Part shown: piece after piece, positions 1 through 5,125 of the stretch
Numbering within the stretch: position 1 is the first letter of the stretch
Layout: each line of letters begins with the position of its first letter
NCBI GenBank assembly: GCA_022839525.1
Contig: JALHET010000175.1
Span: 1 to 5,125 of the forward strand
Direction: 5' to 3'
Length of the DNA stretch: 5,125 nucleotides
From: Lentisphaerota bacterium
GTDB taxonomy: Bacteria; Verrucomicrobiota; Kiritimatiellia; RFP12; UBA1067
Position numbers and translations under genes: made by a program
Notes under the pieces: model-generated
What the model was told of the DNA's origin: nothing
Seen by the model: the letters and a program-made list of their open reading frames with translations, nothing else
Databases searched by the model: none

Positions 1-4
1 ATGT

Positions 5-1543
5 ATGGCAAAGGCGAAGAAACCGCCGGACGGAATCAAGAAACCGCGCATTCTGATTGTGACGCCCGAGATCACGTATCTGCCGGCGGGTATGGGGAAT
101 ATGGCCTGTAAGCTGAACGCGAAGGCGGGCGGTTTGGCGGACGTTTCCGCTTCGCTGGTGGCGGCATTGTTCGATTTGGGTTCGGATGTGCATGTGGCGT
201 TGCCGCACTACCGCCGTATGTTTCACATCGATGTGGGGCAACTGATCAGTGACGAATTGCGCGTGTACAAGAGCCGTCTGCCGGACTCCCGCATTCATTT
301 GGCTGAAGACCGCTGTTTCTATTACCGCGAGACGGTTTACAGCAACTCGCAAAACGAGAACCCTAAACTCGCTTTGGCCTTCTCGCGCGAGGTCATCAAC
401 AACATTATCCCGACGGTGCAGCCGGATTTGATCCACTGTAACGATTGGATGACGGGGTTGATCCCTGCGGCGGCACGCCGCATGGGCATCCCCTGTCTCT
501 TCACGGTCCACAACATCCACACGCACCACTTGAGCCTTGCGCAGGTCGAGGATTCGGGGATTGATGCCGCCGAGTTTTGGGGCAACCTCTATTACATGCG
601 CGTTCCCTACAACTATGAGGAGTCGCGCAACACCAATCCGATCGACATGCAGTCGAGCGGCGTGTTCGCCTCGCACTTCATCAACACGGTAAGCCCAACG
701 TTTCTTGAGGAGATCGTGAACGGTTGGCACGATTTCATTCCCCGTGCGTTGCGCGAAGAGATCCGCAACAAGTACCGGTCGGGGTGCGCAGCCGGTATCC
801 TGAACGCGCCCGACCCTTCGGATAATCCCGAGACCGATCCGCATCTCGATGCGCGGTATGGTGCGGACACGCACCGCGAGGCCAAGCGCCTGAACAAAGT
901 CTCGTTCCAGCACAAGGTGGGGCTGGAGGAAAATCCCGATGCGCCCCTCTTTTTCTGGCCGTCGCGGTTGGATCCCGCACAGAAAGGGCCGCAGTTGCTC
1001 ACGGATATCCTCTACCGTTTCATGTCGCGCCATTGGAAGCAGCGCGTGCAGATCGCGCTCGTTGCGAATGGGGTGTATCAGCAACCGTTTCACGATATTC
1101 TCCGTTTCCACGACTTGTATGGGCGTCTTGCGGTTTGCGATTTCAATCAGGCGTTATCCCAGCTTGGGTATGCGGCGTCGGACTTCACGCTGGTACCGTC
1201 GCTCTTTGAGCCGTGCGGTCTTCCTCAGATGGTGGGGCAACTCTACGGGTCGCTGCCGGTGGTTCATGACACGGGAGGGCTTCATGACACGGTCGAGCAT
1301 CTCGACCCGGCTCGGGATAAAGGGAACGGTTTCGTGTTCAAGATTTACGATAGCCGCGGCTTGGAGTGGGCGATGGACAAGGCGATGGAGTTTTTCAAGC
1401 GCCCGCCGGAGGAACGCGAGCGGAATATCGCTCGGGTCATGCGTGCCGGACAGGCGCGGTTTAACCATGAGGCCTGCGCAAGGGCGTATATCGACATCTA
1501 TGAGAAGATGCTGAACCGTCCGCTGGTGCGCTCCTTTGAATAA
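5..1543 (+). CDS. glgA: Glycogen synthase, GT5 family (divergent bacterial type)
   Basis: Transfers glucose from a nucleotide sugar (ADP-glucose in typical bacterial GT5 enzymes) to the non-reducing end of an alpha-1,4-glucan in the cytoplasm. The protein has 512 residues, slightly longer than the usual 475-490. Seen in order: the N-terminal Rossmann strand RILIVTPE (15-22); the glycine-rich donor loop KAGGLADV (40-47, Lys40 matching E. coli Lys15); HCNDWMTGL (144-152); FTVHN with the active-site His169; GILNAPD and NPETDPHL (264-281); SRLDPAQKG (320-328, Arg321 and Lys327 matching E. coli Arg300/Lys305); and SLFEPCGLPQ (399-408) with Glu402 and Cys404, followed by TGGLHDTV (423-430). Unlike classical GlgA, about 13 residues (roughly 26-39) are inserted before the KAGGL loop. 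The start is the first in-frame ATG, but only 4 bases lie upstream, so no ribosome site can be judged and an earlier start is possible. It is 33 nt ahead of the branching enzyme and likely cotranscribed with it. Confidence 0.93.
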   Translation: MAKAKKPPDGIKKPRILIVTPEITYLPAGMGNMACKLNAKAGGLADVSASLVAALFDLGSDVHVALPHYRRMFHIDVGQLISDELRVYKSRLPDSRIHLAEDRCFYYRETVYSNSQNENPKLALAFSREVINNIIPTVQPDLIHCNDWMTGLIPAAARRMGIPCLFTVHNIHTHHLSLAQVEDSGIDAAEFWGNLYYMRVPYNYEESRNTNPIDMQSSGVFASHFINTVSPTFLEEIVNGWHDFIPRALREEIRNKYRSGCAAGILNAPDPSDNPETDPHLDARYGADTHREAKRLNKVSFQHKVGLEENPDAPLFFWPSRLDPAQKGPQLLTDILYRFMSRHWKQRVQIALVANGVYQQPFHDILRFHDLYGRLAVCDFNQALSQLGYAASDFTLVPSLFEPCGLPQMVGQLYGSLPVVHDTGGLHDTVEHLDPARDKGNGFVFKIYDSRGLEWAMDKAMEFFKRPPEERERNIARVMRAGQARFNHEACARAYIDIYEKMLNRPLVRSFE

Positions 1544-1563
1544 CGTTGCGGCTTATCCTTTTC

Positions 1564-1569
1564 AGGAGG
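1564..1569 (+). promoter_or_regulatory. Shine-Dalgarno site of the branching enzyme gene
   Basis: AGGAGG, continuing to AGGAGGT, lies 7 nt before the ATG at 1577. This is a consensus site at good spacing. It fixes the branching-enzyme start at 1577 rather than the in-frame ATG at 1598, and shows that glgB is translated from its own strong site within the glgA-glgB transcript. Confidence 0.9.
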
Positions 1570-1576
1570 TTAACGT

Positions 1577-3589
1577 ATGCCCGTCACACCCGTACGCATG
1601 CAGCTGTTGGATGACCCGTACCTGTTGCCCTATGCCGAGATCATCCGCAGGCGGTCTGAACTCGCGGATCGGCGGGAAGCGCAACTGGCGCGTGTGCCGG
1701 GGTCGCTGGGGGAGTTTGCCTGTGCGCACGAGTATTACGGGCTGCATAAAGCGGCGGACGGCTGGGTGTTCCGCGAGTGGGCGCCGAACGCGACGGCGAT
1801 CTGGCTGGTTGGGGATTTTTCGGGCTGGCAACTTCTTGACGCGTTCAAGCTGCAACGGTTGCCCGGGCGCGATGTCTGGGAATTGCACCTCGCGCCGGAG
1901 GCGGTGTGTCACGGCCAGTGCTACCGGTTGGAGATGGTGTGGAACGGCGGGCGTGGTGAACGCATCCCCGCCTATGCCCGGCGGGTGATCCAAGATCCGT
2001 CCACGCTCCTCTTTGCGGCACAGGTGTGGGATCCGCCACCCTATGTGTGGCGCGTGCCGGATTTCAAGGTGCCCCGGCGTGTGCCGCTGATCTACGAGGC
2101 GCACATCGGCATGGCGCAGGACAAGGAGGCGGTGGGCACGTATGACGAGTTCCGCGAAAAGGTGCTGCCTCGGATCATCAGGGCCGGGTACAACACGCTC
2201 CAGTTGATGGCGGTGATGGAGCATCCCTACTACGGCTCGTTCGGGTATCACGTGTCGAGTTTCTTCGCGTGCTCGTCCCGTTTCGGCACGCCGGAGGAGC
2301 TGAAGGCGCTGGTGGACGCCGCGCATGCGTCGGGCATATCCGTGATCATCGACATCATCCATTCCCATGCGGTGAAGAACGAGCGCGAGGGGCTGTCGTG
2401 TTTCGACGGCACGCCGTACCAGTACTTCCACAATGGCCTGAGGGGGTGGCATGATGCCTGGGATTCACGCTGTTTCGATTACGGAAAGACGGACGTGCTG
2501 CACTTTCTGCTTTCCAACTGCCGTTACTGGTTGGACGAGTTCCATTTCGACGGGTTCCGGTTTGACGGGGTCACCAGCATGCTCTACCTGCACCACGGGT
2601 TGGGCGTGGATTTCGTGGACTACAGCCAATATTTCGATGAGACGGTGGACGAAGACGCCTGGGTTTACTGTTGCCTCGCGAACCGTGTGATCCATCAGAT
2701 CCGCCCCGATGCGTTGACGATCGCGGAAGACGTGAGCGGCATGCCGGGCATCGCCGCGCCGGTGACGGATTACGGTGCCGGGTTCGATTACCGGATGGCG
2801 ATGGGTGTGCCCGAGTGTTGGTTCCGGTTGGTCCGGGATGTGCGGGATGAGGATTGGAGTATCGGTTACCTGTGGCACGAACTCACCAACCGGCGTGCGG
2901 ACGAGCAGACGATTAACTATGTCGAGAGCCACGACCAGGCGCTGGTTGGAGGCAAGACGCTCTTTTTCCAACTGGTCGACGCAGCCGTTTATGACGCCAT
3001 GTCGCGTTCCGTGCAGAATGTGAAGGCCGACCGCGGCGTCGCGCTGCACAAGCTGGCACGGCTGGCCACGCTGGCGACGGCGGGGCACGGGTACCTGAAT
3101 TTCATGGGAAACGAGTTTGGCCATCCCGAGTGGATCGATTTTCCCCGGGAGGGCAACGCTTTTTCCTACCGCTACGCGCGCAGGCAGTGGGCCTTGCGCG
3201 ACAACCAGGATCTGCTGTACTGGTGTTTAGGGGAGTTCGACGCGGAGATCATCGCGTTGGTCAAGCGGTATCACGCATTGGAGGGGTCGGTGCCGCGCCG
3301 GCTTTTTGTTTCCGACACGAACAAGATCCTTGTGTTCGAGCGCGGCCCTCTGGTTTTCCTGTTCAATTTCCACAGCACGCTTTCGGTTACCGATTATGCG
3401 GTGGTCGTCCCGCCGGGCACTTACCGCCTCGTCCTTGACAGCGATGAGACGCGGTTTGGCGGCCACGCGCGTATCGCGTCCGGGCAGAGGTTTGAACTGT
3501 TGACGGAAATGCGCGATACCGAAATGTGCCACATCATCAGGGTTTATCTGCCCTGCCGCACGGCGATGGTGTTGGAACGGCAGCTATGA
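1577..3589 (+). CDS. glgB: 1,4-alpha-glucan branching enzyme, GH13_8 (eukaryotic-like) type
   Basis: Cleaves an alpha-1,4 bond in a glucan chain and re-attaches the segment through an alpha-1,6 bond, branching glycogen in the cytoplasm. The protein has 670 residues, complete. An N-terminal helical segment (DPYLLPYAE, 13-21) is followed by a CBM48-type beta-sandwich with FREWAPNA and GDFSGW (65-84), then the GH13 barrel from about 170. Catalytic regions are intact: region I DIIHSHAVKN (259-268); region II DGFRFDGVTS with nucleophile Asp330; region III IAEDVSG with acid/base Glu384; and region IV ESHDQAL with Asp453. YLNFMGNEFGHPEW (506-519) leads to a C-terminal beta-domain (about 585-670). 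Stretches such as FRFDGVTSMLYLHHG, MEHPYYGSFGY and GNEFGHPEWIDFPR match remembered human GBE1 closely, placing it in GH13 subfamily 8 rather than the E. coli-type GH13_9. It follows glgA at 33 nt and ends 31 bp from the convergent protease gene. Confidence 0.96.
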   Translation: MPVTPVRMQLLDDPYLLPYAEIIRRRSELADRREAQLARVPGSLGEFACAHEYYGLHKAADGWVFREWAPNATAIWLVGDFSGWQLLDAFKLQRLPGRDVWELHLAPEAVCHGQCYRLEMVWNGGRGERIPAYARRVIQDPSTLLFAAQVWDPPPYVWRVPDFKVPRRVPLIYEAHIGMAQDKEAVGTYDEFREKVLPRIIRAGYNTLQLMAVMEHPYYGSFGYHVSSFFACSSRFGTPEELKALVDAAHASGISVIIDIIHSHAVKNEREGLSCFDGTPYQYFHNGLRGWHDAWDSRCFDYGKTDVLHFLLSNCRYWLDEFHFDGFRFDGVTSMLYLHHGLGVDFVDYSQYFDETVDEDAWVYCCLANRVIHQIRPDALTIAEDVSGMPGIAAPVTDYGAGFDYRMAMGVPECWFRLVRDVRDEDWSIGYLWHELTNRRADEQTINYVESHDQALVGGKTLFFQLVDAAVYDAMSRSVQNVKADRGVALHKLARLATLATAGHGYLNFMGNEFGHPEWIDFPREGNAFSYRYARRQWALRDNQDLLYWCLGEFDAEIIALVKRYHALEGSVPRRLFVSDTNKILVFERGPLVFLFNFHSTLSVTDYAVVVPPGTYRLVLDSDETRFGGHARIASGQRFELLTEMRDTEMCHIIRVYLPCRTAMVLERQL

Positions 3590-3591
3590 GC

Positions 3592-3612
3592 CCCGCCGCA
3601 GACGCTGCCGGG
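3592..3612. terminator. Weak GC-rich hairpin between the convergent genes
   Basis: The 31-bp space between the two convergent stop codons contains an imperfect inverted repeat. GCAG (3598-3601) pairs with CTGC (3605-3608) around the 3-nt loop ACG, and CC/GG pairs can extend the stem past a bulge. There is no T-tract on either side, so it is at best a poor or bidirectional terminator. The location, where both operons should end, is the main argument for it. Confidence 0.22.
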
Positions 3613-3620
3613 TTATCCCC

Positions 3621-4451
3621 TCACTCTTTATGGACATCGACACGGGTGCCGCCGCCGCGCGCGTAAGGCGGGGGGCTCACCACAGCTTTGCCGTTGTCCG
3701 GCGGCGGCGTGTCCGTTGCCGTGTGGCCGAAGAAGGGGAACCCTGCAAAAGGGTTGCGCCGCGTCGCGCCCTCCTCCAGCAGCACCATGCGGTATTCACG
3801 CTCGGCCGACTGATAAATATAGTAGGCGATCAGCAGACGGATAAGCATATAGCCCTCGACTCTGTGCGAAAGGAGCGAATAGAGGACGGAGAGCCCCAGC
3901 AGGATCGCAATGAAGCGCCCGATGCGGGAAGCGACCCATGTGGCCTTGACGCGCGTCATGAAGAATTGCTGGAGGAACGCACGCAAGATGCGCCCGCCGT
4001 CCATGGGGAAGGCGGGGAGCAGGTTGAAGACAAACAACACCATGTTCAGCCACCCCACCTGATAGTAGAGGAACGCGCCCAGCGTCCCTTTCAGGGCCGG
4101 GACGTGGCCGGGCAGCCACAGGCCGGCAATTGCCAAAACGAGACTCACCGCAGGGCCTGCGGCAGCCATCAAGAATTCCTGCCATGCCTTCCGCGGCATC
4201 GAAAGCAATGTGGCGCAGCCGCCCAGCATCATGAGGGTGATGTCGCGCACGCGGCAGCCGAAAGCAATGGCTACGAGACTGTGCCCCAATTCGTGCAGGG
4301 TAATTGAAAGCAGGAGTGCGATGCCCGCCGCGATCCCGTAGAACGGGTCGCCGTAATTCGTGATGAGAAGAAACACCAGCACGATCAGCGAGGAGTCGAG
4401 CCTGATCGGGATGCCGAAAACCGTGCAGAGCTGATAGGAGGATTTGAGCAT
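3621..4451 (-). CDS. M50-family site-2-type membrane zinc metalloprotease
   Basis: A polytopic membrane protein of 276 residues with the hallmarks of the M50B (SpoIVFB/site-2 protease-like) family, which cleaves substrates within or near the membrane using zinc. Seen: HELGH (53-57), giving two zinc ligands and catalytic Glu54 inside a hydrophobic helix; LGGCA (77-81); the conserved AAAGP segment (96-100); and NLLPAFPMDGGR (143-154), whose Asp151 is the expected third zinc ligand. Hydrophobic segments lie near 20-31, 36-64, 94-114, 125-148, 177-194 and 199-215. There is no PDZ domain and no C-terminal CBS pair; the protein ends in a hydrophilic, Pro/Gly-rich tail (about 227-276). The gene starts 16 nt after the manA stop, with a weak AAGGA site 13 nt before the ATG, so translation may be coupled to manA. 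The substrate cannot be told from sequence. I leave the gene symbol blank because many uncharacterised paralogues exist. Confidence 0.9.
   Translation of the reverse strand: MLKSSYQLCTVFGIPIRLDSSLIVLVFLLITNYGDPFYGIAAGIALLLSITLHELGHSLVAIAFGCRVRDITLMMLGGCATLLSMPRKAWQEFLMAAAGPAVSLVLAIAGLWLPGHVPALKGTLGAFLYYQVGWLNMVLFVFNLLPAFPMDGGRILRAFLQQFFMTRVKATWVASRIGRFIAILLGLSVLYSLLSHRVEGYMLIRLLIAYYIYQSAEREYRMVLLEEGATRRNPFAGFPFFGHTATDTPPPDNGKAVVSPPPYARGGGTRVDVHKE
3652..3671. repeat. Short GC-rich inverted repeat in the 3' end of the protease gene
   Basis: CCGCC (3652-3656) is the reverse complement of GGCGG (3667-3671), around a 10-nt centre containing GCGCGC. On the coding (-) strand it encodes part of SPPPYARGGGT in the protein's low-complexity tail. 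It may be a small palindromic element within the reading frame or simply GC-rich coding sequence; one copy in this window cannot decide. Confidence 0.25.
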
Positions 4452-4464
4452 AAAGTCGGGGTTA

Positions 4465-4469
4465 TCCTT
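4465..4469 (-). promoter_or_regulatory. Weak ribosome binding site of the protease gene, overlapping the manA stop
   Basis: Read on the - strand, AAGGA shares its two A's with the TAA stop of manA (4470-4468) and lies 13 nt before the protease ATG (4451-4449). The spacing is longer than ideal. A ribosome ending on manA would sit on this site, which fits translational coupling. Confidence 0.45.
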
Positions 4470-5125
4470 ACTGTGTTGTGATGAGCAGGGTTGCGGGTGA
4501 CTCAGGGGTTAACGTGTAGTCTTCTGCCGAAGCCGGGATGAGGGCGCTCGAACCGGCGTTCAGCGCGACGCTCTCGCCGCCTGCGGCGACGTTCACGCGG
4601 CCTGCGGAAACGAACAGCGCGTGGAAGGTTGTCCCGTCCACCGCCATCGTGTGCGGCGCGGCCACGTCAAGTTTCTGCAGGGTGAAAAAGGGACACGACA
4701 CGACGGTCGACCAGCGGGCACCGCCGTCCCGGCCGCTTTCGGCGGGCGTCAGCATGTGCGGAGAGGGCAACGACCAGTCGATGGTCTTGAAGCTCTCGCC
4801 GATATGGAGCTGTCGCGGTTTGCCGTCCGCACCGGCGCGCCCCCAATCGAAGAGACGATACGTGGTGTTGGAGTTTTGCTGTACCTCATAAATCAGGCAC
4901 CCCTCGCCGATGGCGTGGACGAGCCCGCCAGGGATGAAAAGCGCCTGACCGGTTTCGACCGGCAAACGGACGAGTTGCGATTCAACCGCCGTCTGATTGG
5001 TCAGCGCGGTGCGCAGGGAGTCGGGCGTGACGCCTTGGATGAACCCCGCATAAAGCGCGGCGCCCGGGGCGTGCCCCAGCACGTACCACATTTCCGTTTT
5101 GGGCTCTCCGCAGGTTAAAGCGGCG
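4468..5125 (-). CDS. manA: Mannose-6-phosphate isomerase, class I (short bacterial form), 5' end beyond window
   Basis: Interconverts mannose-6-phosphate and fructose-6-phosphate in the cytoplasm, linking glycolysis to GDP-mannose and glycan synthesis or to mannose use. About 218 C-terminal residues are visible; short class I enzymes run about 310-325, so roughly 100 residues lie past the right edge. Seen: GEPKTEMWYVL, whose Glu is a zinc ligand in the family; FIPGGLVHAIG, with the second-cupin His (codon 4917-4915), 59 residues after that Glu, as in the Bacillus enzyme (Glu115/His173); EVQQNSNTTYRLFDWGR with the active-site Arg; and GKPRQLHIGES. A C-terminal cupin-like beta-domain follows. 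The first ATG in the window (5091) is internal to KTEMW and is not the start: the frame stays open to the edge without a stop. The first zinc-site residues (the HPD region) are outside the window. The protease gene follows after 16 nt. Confidence 0.93.
   Translation of the reverse strand, partial: AALTCGEPKTEMWYVLGHAPGAALYAGFIQGVTPDSLRTALTNQTAVESQLVRLPVETGQALFIPGGLVHAIGEGCLIYEVQQNSNTTYRLFDWGRAGADGKPRQLHIGESFKTIDWSLPSPHMLTPAESGRDGGARWSTVVSCPFFTLQKLDVAAPHTMAVDGTTFHALFVSAGRVNVAAGGESVALNAGSSALIPASAEDYTLTPESPATLLITTQ

Noticed and set aside
1..111. ATG at position 1 opening a short frame
   Set aside because: This frame stops at 109-111 and overlaps the glycogen synthase, whose donor-site motifs lie in the frame beginning at 5.
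1263..1292. Direct 12-bp repeat TTCATGACACGG, copies 18 nt apart
   Set aside because: It encodes the two HDT triplets of VHDTGGLHDTV in the conserved GT5 C-terminal motif. Coding constraint explains it without a repeat element.
1544..1576. Possible separate promoter or terminator between glgA and glgB
   Set aside because: Only 33 nt are available. There is no hairpin with a T-tract and no recognisable -35/-10 pair; the space is accounted for by the Shine-Dalgarno site.
1562..2452. Long open frame (296 codons) on the - strand within the branching-enzyme gene
   Set aside because: It lies opposite an unmistakable GH13 enzyme with all catalytic motifs. The antisense translation is Arg/His/Pro-rich with no recognisable domain, as expected from the reverse complement of GC-rich codons.
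2465..3124. Open frame of 219 codons on the - strand within the branching-enzyme gene
   Set aside because: Also antisense to the catalytic barrel. It is rich in Val, His, Arg and Gln with no motif or domain, and I saw no convincing ribosome site.
3630..4307. Open frame of 225 codons on the + strand opposite the M50 protease
   Set aside because: The - strand frame encodes HELGH, NLLPAFPMDGG and membrane helices. The + strand product is Gln/His/Arg/Glu-rich mirror sequence without features.
5089..5091. ATG as start of the isomerase gene
   Set aside because: The upstream in-frame codons encode the family-conserved GEPKTE segment and contain no stop to the window edge, so this Met is internal.
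4621..5118. Open frame of 165 codons on the + strand opposite manA
   Set aside because: It overlaps clear class I isomerase motifs on the other strand and its translation resembles nothing recognisable.

Overview
The window (5,125 bp, GC-rich by eye) holds four protein-coding genes in two convergent pairs, with almost no non-coding DNA. On the + strand come a glycogen synthase (glgA, 5-1543) and a 1,4-alpha-glucan branching enzyme (glgB, 1577-3589). They are separated by 33 nt that carry a consensus Shine-Dalgarno site. On the - strand come the 3' two-thirds of a class I mannose-6-phosphate isomerase (manA, running off the right edge) and, 16 nt downstream of it, a small M50-family membrane metalloprotease (4451-3621). 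The two pairs meet tail to tail across 31 bp (3590-3620).

The + strand pair is a glycogen-building unit. GlgA extends alpha-1,4 chains from a nucleotide sugar, and GlgB cuts and re-attaches segments as alpha-1,6 branches. The synthase is a divergent GT5 enzyme with an insertion near its N-terminus. The branching enzyme closely resembles the eukaryotic GBE type (GH13 subfamily 8) rather than the E. coli GlgB type. The - strand pair joins fructose-6-phosphate/mannose-6-phosphate interconversion to a membrane protease with no evident functional link. That pairing may only reflect operon packing.

The sequence suggests a bacterium: it has Shine-Dalgarno sites, tight operon spacing and no introns. 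The atypical GT5 synthase next to a GH13_8 branching enzyme recalls members of the PVC superphylum (Verrucomicrobiota, Kiritimatiellota, Lentisphaerota or Planctomycetota). This placement rests on remembered family patterns, not a search, and is tentative.

I see no tRNA, rRNA, CRISPR array, insertion sequence, integrase or phage gene. Promoters for both operons must lie outside the window. Most of the region is ordinary central carbohydrate metabolism; the points worth a second look are the domain-level peculiarities of the two glycogen enzymes and the manA-protease junction. I found no convincing new biological system.
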